Of a DNA stretch of 64,000 nt, positions 15,001 through 30,000 are shown one piece after another (positions within the stretch are counted from its first letter, which is position 1; every line of letters begins with the position of its first letter). Under the pieces are notes generated by a model that saw only the letters and a list, made by a program, of their open reading frames with translations, did not search any database and was not told where the DNA came from. Origin of the DNA: Ctena decussata (taxonomy: Eukaryota; Mollusca; Bivalvia; Lucinida; Lucinidae); NCBI GenBank assembly GCA_963989385.1, contig OZ022499.1, positions 77,861,903 to 77,925,902 of the forward strand, written 5' to 3'. The position numbers were made by a program, and so were the translations under genes.

Positions 15001-18000
15001 TGTTAGCATCATCCCTGCAAATGATGCTAGAAAAACGCGTTCGGACATAGGAAGATTTGGCCTCGGGCGGGATTCGAACCCACGACCTCTGGCTTCAGAG
15101 TCAAGTGCACTAACCACTGAGCCACCGCGCTTCTCCTTCTAAAATGGGGTCTACTCTTTAAACAATGAATTTGTTCTTAGGGGAGCAAATTTTATCCTCC
15201 GAAAGTTTACCCCCATTGAGATGGAATGTAAAGCAGAAAATGGTAGAGTTGCTTTCCCTGAAAAAATACCCATTTAGCTTAAATCTATAAATTACCATAA
15301 TGGCTCTAAATTGGAGACCAGAAATGGATCCTCAAACAATGCGGATCCAGATCAGATGTTCTTAAATTCTAGCAATAAGATAAATCATTTCTACCTTCCA
15401 TTTTATTCATTTTGCAAGTTTTGTACACATGAAGTTTAATTGAACCTTTCTTTTGACCAAGTCCAGGCTTTAAGTCAAACTACCCCTAAAATGAAAGTGG
15501 TATGAATTCCCATAGAGAACTGATAGTGTTTCAGTTTGGTTGGGCATAACTTCTAAAATTGCTATAAGTTTTACACTTGTTACAGCTTGCTGACCTTAAA
15601 AAAGGTTACATTTTATGACTATCAAACAATTTTGCAAAAAAATTATTTTGATTTTGAGGGTAGTGTAAATTGAAGCCTGGACTTGGTCAAGACAAAGGCT
15701 AAAGGTTCAAACTTTATGTGTACAAAACTTGCAAAATGAATAAAATGGAAGGTAGAAATAATTTATTTTGCCAAATGTTTGAAATGATCGAGAAATCACA
15801 GGGTTAAAGTTTGACTCCTTAATTTTTTAGCTCACCTGAGCCGAAGGCTCAGAGGTGAGCTTATAGGATGGGAGTCGAGCCGTCGTCCGTCCGTCCGTGG
15901 GTGCGTGGGTGCGTCAACACTTTCAAACATAAATATCTCAGAGACCAGTGGGCCAATCGCAATCAAATTTTATCTGAAGCATCATTTGGGTGGGGGAAAG
16001 GCTGCATTAGGTTTTGGTGCCGATCAGCTCAGAACTCTGGTTTCCATGGCAACAGATAGCCCCCATAGGGTTATAATGGGGAAAACGGCGTCATCACGTT
16101 TTCTCGACTGTTTTTGATTAGATCCTTATCATACTTGCAGGTAATGATGACATACACAAGAGCTTGGATGAGTTCGAAATTTGGTCGGATTCGATCACAG
16201 ACTACGGAGTTAGCTGCCCTTGAGCGTTTGAAAAAAATCCCATAGGTTATAATGGGGAAAATGGCGTCATCACGTTTTCTCAACTGTTTTTGCTTAGATC
16301 CTTATCATACTTGCAGGTAATGATGACATACATAAGAGCTTGAATGAGTTCGAAATTTGGCCAGATTCAAGCACAGACTACGGAGTTAGCTGCCCTTGAG
16401 CGTTTGAAAAAATCCCATAGTGTTATAATGGAGAAAACAACGTCATCACATATTTTTAGAAAAACTTTGTCATCGCTCTATTGCCTACATTTCTCAACGG
16501 ATTTTAAAATAACTTCACACAAATGTAGGGCATGGCATTATCTCGAGCAAGTTTGACTTTCAGGATGCTGCGCCCAAGGTCAAGGTCACTGTGGCTATTT
16601 TTAGAAAAACTTTGTCATTGCCCTAGCACCTTCATTTCTCAATGGATTTTAAAATAACTTCATACAAATGTAGGGGATGACAATATCTCGAGCGAGTTTG
16701 ACTTTCAGGGTGCTGTGCCCAAGGTCAAGGTCACTGTGGCTATTTTTAGAAAATCTTTGTCATCACTCTAGCACCTACATTTCTCAGCAGATTTTAAAAT
16801 AACTTCACACAAATGTAGGGCATGACAATATCTCGAGCAAGTTTGACTTTCAGGGTGCTGCACCTAAGGTCAAGGTCACTGTGGCTATTTTTAGAAAAAC
16901 TTTGTCATCACTCTAGCGCCTACATTTCTCAACCGATTTTAAATCAAATTCACACAAATGTAGGGCATGACAATATCTCAAACAAAATTGACTTTCAGGG
17001 TGCTGCGACCAAGGTCAAGGTCACTGTGGCTATTTTTAGAAAAACTTTGTCAGCGCTCTAGCACCTACATTTCTCAATGGATTTTAAATCAAATTCACAC
17101 AAATGTAGGGCATGACAATATCTCGAGCAAGTTCGACTTTCAACGTGCTGTGCCCATGGTCAAGGTCACTGTGGCTATTTTTAGAAAAACTTTGTCATCG
17201 CCTTAGCACCTTCATTTCTCCATGGATTTTGAAATAACTTGACACAAATGTAGGGTATGACAATATCTCAAGCATGTTCGACTTTCAGGATGCTGTGCCC
17301 AAGGTCAAGGTCACTGTGGCTATTTTTAGAAAAACTTTGTCATCCCTCTAGCACCTACATTTCTCAACAGATTTTAAAATAAATTCACACAAATGTAGGG
17401 CATGACAATATCTCGAGCAAGTTTGACTTTCAGAGTGCTGCAATCAAGGTTTTTGATTAGATCCTTATCATACTTGCAGGTAATGATGACATACATAAGA
17501 GCTTGGATGAGTTTGAAATTTGGCCGGATTCGAGCACAGACTACGGAGTTAGCTGCCCTTGAGCGTTTGAAAAAAATCCCATAGTCTTATAATGGAGAAA
17601 ACAACGTCCTCACATTTTCATTTTCATCGGATCCTCTTCATACTTGCAGGTAATGAGGATATGCATAAAAGCTTGGATTAGTTAGCATTTTGGATAGATC
17701 CCACCACTGACTATGGAGTACCCGCCCTGAGCATCCAAAAAATCAATGTTGCTACTTTTTCTTGGTTTCTACTGATCCGATCCTTTTCAAACTTGCAGGT
17801 AATGAGGAAATGCATAATATCTTAAACAAGTTCAAATTTTGGCCAGATCAGGCCAACCACTACGAAGTTAGCTGCCCTTGACAGCTCAGTCTATTGTTCT
17901 CTTGATCGGATACTTTTTAAACTTGCATATATTAAATGAGGGCATACATAATGTTTTGGATGAGTTTAATTTTCAGCCTGATTGGACCACTGACTGTGGA

Positions 18001-21000
18001 GTTAGCTGCCCTTGAGCATCTTAAATATCCTTATAGGTTTACAATGTCTCTCAGGTGAGCAATTGTTGCCCTTTGGGCTACTTGTTTTTTTTTTTCGAGT
18101 ATATTTACACTTAATTTTAAACCATATATGCTGCATTTTTTACAACTTGTAAATAAAGTAATACACAAAATTAGTACAGAAAATTTTTAACAACTGTGCT
18201 TTGTCTTTATGTCCAACAGCAGTATACCCATAGCTGGACATCAATGGAATGTTATGACAACCAATTAAATTGGAAAATGCAGTAAAATGGAAAATTATCC
18301 CTAAGTTTTCCCTGCTACTCCTTCTTATCTGGAGCACTGCCATTCGATCAGGCCCCGAGGTTATAAAAAAAAATTTCGTGCTCAAGTCAGCTGAGCATGA
18401 AATTTTCTCTGCTGATAAATACGAAAATGCCAACTAATGTTGGCATTTTCATATATATAAGCAGAGAAAATTTCATACTCAGCTAAACTGACCATGAAAA
18501 CTACTGTGCTTATCAGTAATTTGCTATTTATTAGCAGGTAAAATTTCATGCTCGGCTGAGTTGAGCATGAAAAAAGTTTTATAACCTTGGGGTCAGTTTC
18601 CTATTCCTAATGTTCTCTTTCTTTTTCATACAGACTTTTCATTGAAGTCATATCTTAAAGCCAAAGGACAAGACATTGCTCAGAGTATGACATCAGCATT
18701 GATTGCCACCGTATTTCATGAACTTGACCTTGACAGATATCTCTTGAAACCGGAGTGTGATAGGCATGCTGGTGTATATGCGAATGCAGTTCAGAGTTGG
18801 AACTCAGGTATGATCAGACAAAACATACATGATTGTACAGGTCTACCTCATTATAACGCGATGGGTGGGGTCCATAGATCTCGACCGCGTTATAAGTGAA
18901 ACGCGTTATAGCGATTAGGATGAGGGGGCTACCAACACAAGCTCGACTGACTTCGATTTTGCCCTAACGGTTGTGTGTGTTGGTGGTTTGAGTCAATGTT
19001 TGACGTAAATAATGGTTTTTGATACGTATTATTGTATTGCTAGATAGATAAACACTTACAGCATGTATCACATTGTTCCAATCATATTATTAAACTGTCT
19101 TGTCAATAAAATATGCTAAGTAACACATGTGTTTCGTTTTTAAATTCCACAAGACGCCATCTTGGCAGATTTCCGGTGATCATGTAACCTAACATTGCGG
19201 TGTTGGGGTACAGTATCATCGGACCAAAATTATCCGTGTCTTTCACGGAGAAGGCTTTACGTTTCTTTCTTGGAGTCTCCATTATGCAGTATGGTTTCAA
19301 ATTTACTGAATGAATGAATGATCAAAGTCGGACAATTTTTATCTGCATCGCGCACTTTAACTCAATTAGTCAATTACACATTCTTTTACCCATAAACCCT
19401 CTCGCTCACTCTGATTGGCTGATTGTTAATTTTATGCAACGACAACAATGGCGGCGCCTTCAAACTGCAAGTTCGGCGTGTTTGAAGTGTATTCCAGGTT
19501 TTTAAGGGATAATTATGAAAGTTTTCATTCCTTTAAGCATGCGGTCATCAGTCAATAAATAAGGTAATTATTCAGGTGTTACATAAGTTTTGCTGTCATT
19601 GCAATTTACCTAATTATGTGTGAATATGCTTGGCGTACCTTCAAAACAAAACACAATAATAATGGCTTGTACACGTGGGGCGATCAAGGGTAATTAGGGC
19701 GAAAACAAACAAAGATCAAACAATTATCATGTAAGTACTTTATTCATAATTATTTTTACAAACAACAACATAATTTCTCGTTCACCTAGCAGCTTTGAAT
19801 CAGCGATTTGAAAAAAAAAATGAAAATTTTTTTTTTTTTCAAAGTCACTGAAAATGGTACCTTGGGAAAAATTTGGGGTCCAAGACAGGTACCGCGTTAT
19901 AACGGAAAACGCGTTATGTTGAGGGGTGTTATAATGAGGTAGACCTGTACATTAGAACTTTGTTGGCTCGAACAGGCTTGGGACCATGAAAATTAGTTCC
20001 AATCTAGCCAAGAGTAGTTATAGCCATCCAGGGTTAGTTTCCATATAAAGTAGGGACCAAGAAAAGAGTTCTAGCCAGGCAGGGTGAACAAGCCATCAGG
20101 GTTCGAGCCATTGAAGTTCTACTGTATTATTATTTTACATGAAATTTAGCTAGAACAGCCATTTTTGATAAGACAATATTGGCTGTTATAGGGAGGTAAC
20201 TGTTATGGAGGTTTTGTGTATGAATGGATACACTTTCAGTTTCAGGTTAAGCAACTGTCATTTTGATTTTCACCTCCTTCTGTCTAAGAGTAGACAACTC
20301 TTTGGAAGGGTTTTGCACCCATGGACGCAAATAGGAAGTCACAAAAGTTGTTCGCCATTGTAAAAAAGTGGAAAAATATAGGTGTACCCTATTACCTTTA
20401 GTTGCATCAGAGCCCTAGATAAGAGGGAGTATTTGGTGATAATTAGGGATAATTTTTGTTAATTCTGGATAAAAATGTATGTTGTGACTACTCATCTTAA
20501 CCGTCTCGACTAGACGGTTCAGATGAGGGGTCACAACATATGGTTTCAATGAGAAATGAAGAAAATTGTCCCTCAATTATCATCAAATACCCCTCTTATC
20601 TAGGGCTCTGTTGTATTCCAGTTGATTTCAGATGAGGGGTCACAACATACTTTTTTATTCAGAATTAACAAAAAATTATCACTTATTATCACCAAATATT
20701 CCTGCTTATCTAGGGCTCTGGTTCCAAGGTATCCTCTTGTGATATGGTAACCCATGTTTTGTATAGTGGAACAGATAGTGGAGTTCTTGATAATATTCCT
20801 TTTCTGAATAATTTTCTCTATTCAGAGCTCTAGATAAGAGGGAGTATTTGGTGATAATTAGGGATAATTTTTGTTAATTCTGCATAAAACATATGTTGTG
20901 ACCCCTCGTCTGAACCGTCTCTACAAGACGGTTCAGATGAGGGGTCACAACATATGGTTTCAATGAAAAATAAAAAAATTATCCCTCAATTATCATCAAA

Positions 21001-24000
21001 TACCCCTCTTATCTAGAGCTCTGACTATTTCTCCATGAAAACATATGTTGTGGGTACACATAAGAATTGCCTATGCAAGGCAATTACACATAGTACCAGC
21101 TGTGAGAGTTTTTAAACATGTTATAGGTACTTATTAGAATCGTCTTGGTAAGGCATTTCCAACAAGTGCCAACAACATATGAGCCGCAGTGCGAGAAAAC
21201 CAACAAAGTGGCATGTGCATCCAGTGATGTCTCAGATCAGACTGGGCAGCTAAAGTCTAAGCAAGCTATATGTGGACAGCAAAGACTCTGATCAGACTGG
21301 GCGAATGCCCAGGCTGATCTGAGTCTTTGCTTGACGCACATGCCACTTTGTTGGTTTCCTGGTGGCGCGGCTCATATGGTTTTATGTAGAAATATGGAAA
21401 ACTACCCCTAAATTACATACTGCTTAACATCTGTAGCTCTGTGATTTGACTTGTGAACTTCCTTTTTCTCACCCAATGGACAAGAATATCCCTTTCTAGA
21501 GGTGTCTGAGATTTTTCTGTCGCAGCCTGCTATCTCAGTCTAGGCTCAGAAAGCTGTCTCAAAATGCCAATTAAATACGCACTTTAATTCAAGAAATCAA
21601 CTTGCTGCTACCTCTCCTGTAACTTGCATGCAAAATGAAACTGACAGCCAATGATGTACATGAGATGTAACTGTAGATTAGCTGCCAATCATGAAAAATG
21701 CATGCAAAAGGTGAAATTAACACTCATGTCAGAACTATTAATAGAAAATTAGCTTGAAGTTTATAGGAATGGCTTCAACAAGAAGTTAAGGTATTCAATG
21801 AATATTACTTTTTATAAAATATTATGGGTGAGAAAAATAATCAATGATGGGGTTGAGGGCTCGACATGGAAATCTCAGGCTCGTTTTCAGATCATTTAAG
21901 TCTTATGCTTGGCAAGCCTCCCATAAGACTACCGTAATTCTTCGGCTATTAGGCGAGTCGTTTATAAGTTGGGGGGTAGTTTTTGGAATGTATGGGCAAG
22001 TATTTAGCTTAGCCTCGCCTATAAGACGGGCCTATCTTTTTGCTAATTCCCCAAAGGTCGCCGATGTCTACGTATATTTAAACTGGTTATGCAGTTACCG
22101 TAATATGCATAGATATCTTGGATTACATACCTCATTATGTACCATATGTATATTTCCATAAGTTATCCACATTAAGCTTTGCATCCTAACTCAGATGTAC
22201 ACAACTGGAAAAAATATATTCATGTATTCCAATTTGCAATTTGAAGATGAAACAGATTTTTTCCACAGGCCTAATATTTAGCGTAAATACAGGCAAGCCT
22301 TCCTGTATCCAAACTACCAGCACGTGGTCAGTCTAACACACCAGTACTTCAACAAACAAATTGTGTCACCTTAAGGTCATTGATAGCTTCGATCTTTTTG
22401 TGTACTCTAGTCCAATACCCGCATCTCAAATTACATAATTGAGCCGGGCCGGGTAGCGCAATCGGTAGGGCACCTGACTTGTAAGTCAGAGGTCCTGGGT
22501 TCGAATCCCGGTCTGGCCACATACTTTCGTTTCTCCTTCCACTGATTCAAGAAGGGCAGTTGTCAGTTACTGGCGAAAGTATCTGCACTTAGTACTGGTT
22601 AACCGCTTAGGAGGTCTAAGCCTGCCCAGGAATAGTGTGGTTAGGTTAACTGACTGTCCCGGCATGATCTTAGTTGTTTACCATGGACGTTAAGCATCAA
22701 ATCAACCAACCAACATAATTGAGCCAGACAGGTTTGACATGTTTGGATTACCGATAAGTAAAGAGAAAAAGTGCCTTATGTGTTTACATCTAGGTTGCAG
22801 GAAAATACCTGAGAATGTTAAGGAAAATAAAAAAAGGGATGATATTGTTACACATTGTTTGCGGATTTGGAATTCAAAAGAGGAGTTTAATCAAGGCACA
22901 CAGTAATAAAATTCGGGTTTGCCAGATGCAATCACTGTTTGCATAAGCTATTTCATGTGATCGGTACCTGATGTATTGTTTATGTCTCAACACCTGGACA
23001 AAACTTGCGAGGGGGAATTGACTTACTCATCAGACAGTGACCAGCTGCATTCAGGGACTTTGTTGAAAATAGCCATGGTGTCCAAAGCCTCGCCTATAAG
23101 ACGGGTGCAAATTTTTGGGGTCATTTAGGCGGGAAAAATCCCTGTCTTATAGCCAAAGAAATACGGTAAATAATCTGAAAACTGGCCCGAGATTTCCTTG
23201 TCGTGGCCTCAAACCCATCATAGATTCTATTAGTCTTTTCTTTCTTCTTGTAGAATGCAACATCTCCCTGTCATTACCTGAACTACCTATACCTGAAGAT
23301 GTCACATGTCATATACCAGAGTACTGTACAGGTATACAGTGTTGTGTGTTTGTGGGCTTCATAAGAAGATCATTCCAGTTTCAAGTGTTGCTGAATGGAT
23401 GCTTAAACAAAGTCACTGTGGGAATAGAACGACTGACCAGGAGTAAAGTCTTTCTCAACCCTGATGATGGTAAGGCTGTTTCTTCAGAAGCCCAGATTCT
23501 GTAATATTCTTCACAAATATTCCTGAATCAGTTTGGTCTTGATATATATATATATAAAAAAATGCCTAGTATTATAATGTTATTAATCAAGAAATTTCAT
23601 ATTGGCCCAGTTACAGGTCCGAGGTTTGCTGTATTGGCCCAAGGCCAAAGGCTGAGGGCCAATGCAGCAGTCTGAGGACCTGTAACTGGGTCAGTACGCA
23701 ATTTCTTGATTTATATTGACAATTTTATCAATTAATCTCATTGATATTGGCCGAGTTTGACGTCATTGATATTGGCGGAGTTGTATTGGCAGTGTTTTGC
23801 TTGTATTGGCAGAGTTGGCATGTATTGGCCGAGTTTGTCAAAATACGCCCAGTTTATGATTGGTATGATGTGGACTGATTTTGCCATACAGTTACCTTAT
23901 TACTATTAGTTAATTGATAAAGAACTGAGGCAAACACTAAGCTGGTTAGAGGCTACAGAGAGAAATCTTCACAATTAAGCACCTTCAGCTTGCTATGCTC

Positions 24001-27000
24001 GCCCCAGGATCTAACTTGCAAAGATTTCCCTTCATAGCCTCTAACATATTCATAGATTGAAATGTAGACAAGCAAAAACTGGTTTGAATTATGTTTTGTT
24101 CTATATTTTAGATATTGAAGAAAGTTTCTATCTTCAAGGCATTATAAGAATTCAGTAAGTAGAGCTTTATTTATAAAAAAGTTCTTGACATTTACACCCC
24201 TTTAAGACAGTATATTAGTATATATCAAGCTAGCTTGCAGACAAGGGAAGTAAGACGGGATAGATGGGAGTTAAACAGTCCAGGCAGCCTGTACCTTACA
24301 CCTACTGCAAGCAAAGCAAGCCAGTATTATGCCCCAATGCCAAAATAAAAGGATAGGCGATGATCAGGAACTAATACAATCTACAATCAGATTCCATATC
24401 CCACCATGAAGACTAAAAGGGAAAGAAGTATATACATAAATTGACAATAGTTTATGAAAGGCATGCACGCTAAAATAAACAGCTCTTTCCTAGACAGATG
24501 GTCAATCAGCTATCACAATTAAAAGCACCAACATTGGCAACAAGAACAAGTAACAGTAATATTTTTGTGAAATTTTAGGATGAAGATACTACAATTCACA
24601 AAATTATTATTTAAGCGCTGATTAATATCACGATGATATTCAAATTTCTAAAACATATGTTTTATATGGAACTTAACGGCAAATAAAAGTCCTTTTCGGT
24701 GCCCGAAAGTTCTTTTCGGTGGGGTAAGTCCTTTTCTGTCTTTAGTAGGACCGCTGCCACCCCTGCAAAAACCTTCATAGTTTAAACTAAAATTGCACAT
24801 ATGTTGGTCTAATTTGCTTGATGGTGTTAAGATTTTAGCTAATTATGTGTTATTACTTCTGGATTTCGGATTTAAAGTCTGATTTCAACCTTCAGTATTT
24901 GAAATTCTCTTCTATGCTTGAATTTCGAGGAGTAGTTGACAAACTCCAGACTAGAATGGAAACATTGTAGATCTAAAGGAGATGGCTCAGAATGAGTCAT
25001 CTCCTCCGGATCTGCACTGTTATCAATGGTTTATACTTTAAATAAATGAGATACTGTTGTTTTGTTGTCAGTTTCACCATTGTGAATTTGGAAAGTTCCC
25101 AGCAGTACCTCCTCAATATGGACGTGAGCATATGTTTTGAAGAGGAAGACTGTGAAATTTATATGGATGTTTTTGTTAATACATATCTCCCTAAACCACT
25201 GTGTAACTGGAATAATGACTTCAAGGTACCAGGTGAGTGATGAAATAAATATCCCTGCTCTAATAAACGTCCCCTGCCTCTTTACCAGAAATAATGATAC
25301 GTTAACTTGCATGAATTCCTGCTGGCTTCTTTGGATAGGTCTTGAAAAGGTGTCTACTCGTTAAGGAAAAAATTTGCTCCTACAAGAGCAAATTCTTGCC
25401 TTTAAGAGTTGACCTCTACTTAGATGGGAGGCAAAATAGTAGAGTTGCTTCCTCTGAAAGTATACCCATTCACCTTAATATTGTTTATTGGAGGTACATG
25501 TATTTTGTTAGTGGATGCTTTACTACTTTTTAGGCTCCAATTAATGCCCCCCTTTCGTAAAATCCAGTGCCACCCGGGTGATTAATAGGATTAATATGGT
25601 ATTCCCAAAATGTTTGAGCAGAAATATCTGAACAGTGAACAGCAAATTGGAGGGATTCAGAGACATCCTTTATTTAGAAAAGGGGTATTTGATAGTACAT
25701 GTATGTCAGACTATATATTATCAGTAATGAATAAATAGTGTAGGTAATGATATGCTAGCTCATAATTCCAAAAGATATAAGATTTAGTTCTAGCTTATTA
25801 TTACAAAAGCTTTAGGATTTGAAGACAATTCTTAGTGGTGGACACCACTACTAATAATCATCTTCAAATCTGTATTGTATTAGGCTGATTTGAATGCAAA
25901 ATTGTTTTATACTGCTGCCAGCAAGGGTTCAATATGAAAATGTTTCACTGATAAAATATTGATGAAGCGAAATCGAGTAGAAAAATTCGACTGCTTTTGT
26001 AGATGATAGCTTTTATATGATATGCTACCTGTTTTAAATCATTTTTTTAATTGTTTTTAAATTATAAGATTTGTTTGTTTTGGCAACTTTATTCTGAAAG
26101 AACCATATTTATTTGGATAAAACACAGGGTTTTTCCCCTTTAAAATGACCCAAATATCAAAATTAGTCTTGTGTAATCCTGCAATATGAATCTGATGGGT
26201 TTTTCCCTCCCAAAACAATTCCAAAAACATGGATCCATCTTGTAAGAATTACAGTATACACGGTAATTTTCGCGGGTTCAAATTTTCGCGGTTGAGGGTC
26301 AAAAACATAAATATTAATTTTCGCGATTTTTAATTTTCGCGATTAGCAACATGCTCGAAAAGTAAAACTAAAATTTCTTTTTCACTTGAGTAAGTTCTTT
26401 CATTAACCTGCCGCAGGTTAATGAAAGAACTGGCTCAAGTGAAAAGTACTAGCAAATACGGAAGCAAACACATACAAAATATATGATCACTGTGTCTACA
26501 GAAGACACTTGGTAAGGAACAGGAAATTATACGCGATTTTAATTATCGCGGTTTCTTTGTGACTGCGAAATATCGCGAAAAATGGAACACCGCGAAAATT
26601 ACCATGTATAAGGTATGATATGGTAATGTTTTGTTACAGGCTTGGTTGTTGGTGACTGGCTTGCCTCAAGAGGGGCTGACATAATGAAGGATTATTTAGT
26701 GGAAGTATTCCTGGAAGAAACAGGAATTGCTGAATATCTATTGGGGGAGCCATGTTCAAGACAAGAGTTACCTTTCCGTGATAGTGAGAATGGCTGGGCA
26801 AGTGGTAAGTGCATGATAAGATGAAATTAGAAGGCTCTCTATGCTCCAGATAAGAAGGGGTAACGGGGATAATTCAAAGATAATTTTTCTTTGTTCTCAA
26901 TGAAAGCATACGTTGTGACCCCTCATTGAGAACTGTCTCGGTGAGATGGTTCTAATGAGGGGTCACAATGTATGTTTTAATGGAAAAAAAGTGAAATTAT

Positions 27001-30000
27001 CCCTAAATTATCCCTGTCAGTTACTGGCGAAAGTATGTGCACTTAGTACTGATTAACCGCTTAGACGGACCAAGCCTGCCCAGGAATAGTGCGGTTAGAT
27101 TTAACTGACCGTCACGACATGACCATAGCTGTTTACCAAGGACGTTAAACAATAAATCAATCAAAATAATCCCTGTTACCCCTTCTTATCTGGAACTCTG
27201 GACTCTGTCTCAAAACCATGACTGTTCACAGATTTTCTTTGAATTTGGCATGTGAGTGAGTGAGTGATCTCCAGTTTAACGTCCAACTAATTTGTAGGTC
27301 GTACGGAGATGGGACCTTGTTTTTACCCATTTATGCCTGGTGGACTCTTCTGTCAATGCATCCATTTGTCAATTAAGGGGTGTCTGGTTTTGTTTATTTT
27401 TATCATTTTATCTTCCTTTTAACACTTTGGCTGCCACAAGGAAATTTGTGACTCGTTACAGTTCTGTGTATTTGCTATACTGATATATCCATAGAAGAGG
27501 AAAAACTCCTCCAAGCTTATTCTAACTTGATTGTTGAGATTGTAAGCTACATTTTGATATATAATGTGGAGCTTCTCATTTTTTTGGGGGTACAACACCA
27601 AAAGTAGGAACACAAAACAGGTAGGGCTTATCGGAAACATGCTTGGCACTGGGCTACTGTTTTTTTGAGGGCACTGGCAGCAAAAGTGTTAAAGAAGTCA
27701 CCATTTTTGTTTTACGAACAGTGTAGACCTAAATCAGATGCCTGTGATCTCTGATATATGTCTGCATTGTTTGCCTATGCTCCTTTTGTTGGACATGAAG
27801 TATAAATGGGTTAAAGTCTCATCCAAAAGACTAGAGGAGCAGGGGATTGAATCTGAGACCCCTGGTCTAGTATGTAAACCACTACACTACCGTCACACCT
27901 TACTTTGGTACATTGGGCTATGAAATATCTTGTTGGGGATTGGTAATCCCATGGGTTTATCTGCCCCTGCTCAAACTATATCCATGTATAAAATCATTCG
28001 AAAATATAATTAAAATATGAGATTTATGAAATTATAGTTGAAAGTGACTCTTCTGAACATCTTTATGAGAATTGGAAAGACAAGACAAGATTATTCTGAA
28101 ACTTAGAGTGAATGACTGCAGAGACAAAAGCTTTCAGTATATAAAGAAAGGCAATAAGAAATCTAAAAAAAAGTAGAAGAAAAGGAAATACATAAAAAAT
28201 TGAAAAAAAAAAAAAAAAAGGGGGTAGAAGGTGGGGTTGAATAGAGACAGGTGACATAACAGTGGTGGAGTATCTGTAAAACCTATGTTGTGACATCTCA
28301 TTAGAACTGCCCCAGCAAAGTCCAAATCAGTTTAACAAGCCATCACTTAATGGTAAAGGGAAATGTATAGTTCAGTTCAGCTGTTAAAAAGTAGACAAAC
28401 AGCTGGTGGTGTCACTCTCGTGTCTGCATCCCCAATGACTTCAGGACTATAGACCAGTTGTCATACCCAACAGAAGTTATTCTGTCATCCTAAACACCTC
28501 AACTGTTTCTGTATGGGAATATTCCTCCTTTGAAGTGGACAGCTATGGAGCAGTCTGATATGGGTCTACACAGTTTGATCAGATAGAATTTGTATGATAA
28601 ACACATTCCACTCTTGATATCTCAAACACTGATATCCCAATGTACCTCTTATCACAAAGAATATAGTTTGAACATATTCCCTGTTTTTATTTACATTACA
28701 GCCCCTGTTATCTCAAACTACTGATGTCTCAAAATTTTCTGGGACCAGAAAATTTACTTGGAGATCTCAGTATTTTCGGATGAACTTTGACTTTGAGATA
28801 TCGAGAGTTGACTGTATTGTATACTATTATAGTTGACTGTATTGTATACTATTATTTACTTGTTTTTCTAACTCTTTTAGACTGCCCAGCACTGCCAGCA
28901 GAACTGCTTAGCACACTACGCCCACTTTCGGGACCATTCACCTGCTATATACCGGAATACTGCTCCGGGATCAGCTGTTGTGCGGATGTTGACATCATCT
29001 CCCGATCTTTCAATGCCTACCTTCTGATGAATACCTGCAAGTTTGTTCTCACTGTGGGAATAGAAGATTTCAAAACAGAAATTCCATTGAAGTTTTATAA
29101 ATGGGGAACAGATGAGTCTATTGCTTTATTTGGATTTGTCAGAATTGAGTAAGTATGCTATCTGTTCTTTGTTTCCAGTCAATAACTTCAGTGTTTGGTT
29201 CAGGGCCCAGTTGTTCAAAGCATCGTTAGGTTAACGAGCTCGTTAAGAGGTCAACTCATTAAGTGTTTTAGGACTTTATAGCCAAATACACTGATATTTT
29301 TTGTTGAAAATATGTGAGAAGCTTTTGCAGCTTCTCACATTTTTTGGCAAAAAATATTGGCATATTTGAGTTATTGATGTTAGAAATTTTAACGTCACGT
29401 TAACTAGCGACGTCGTTAGTTTTCAACAATTTGGCTATGGAATATCTTGTTGGGCATTGGTTATCCTGTTTGTTTGTAGAACTGCAGAACTGCCTCATCA
29501 AGGCCATTCAACATACGTTTTCATGCATAATGAACTGACTGTCAAAATCAACTTTAACCTGGGGGCATGCTTACACTTTTTGCCAGCTGGAGAAGATAGA
29601 CTTAAGACATTTTTGTGAAGAATGGGGATTCATGGCTGGCTAATTAGGTCTACATCGCCATTTAATTGTCTCCTTGTAAAACATCAATACAGAATTCCCT
29701 TAAAGCACACTTTATGGTTTCGTGACATTTTCTTGTCATTAAAGTGCATTATGCATACAAATGGCTAACTGTTAACGTTGCAGGGGTGTAGCATACTGTA
29801 AAATTTATAAAAATTTGGATACCTAAAATAATTACCATGATTGGTTTGAAAATGCAGTATTTCATCCAAATGAAAAACAGTGTAGACCCTGACCAGACTG
29901 CTCCTTTTGGAGCAGTCTGATCTGGGTCTACACTGTTCACTTAGACTTACTGCCCCAATACTTAGATTTGTTTTGATATGCCTATGATTTTGAAAGCTTT

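Noticed and set aside
15060..15131. Minus-strand tRNA-like sequence
   Set aside because: It is the head of a minus-strand SINE ending in an AAAG-repeat tail and splitting a MITE.
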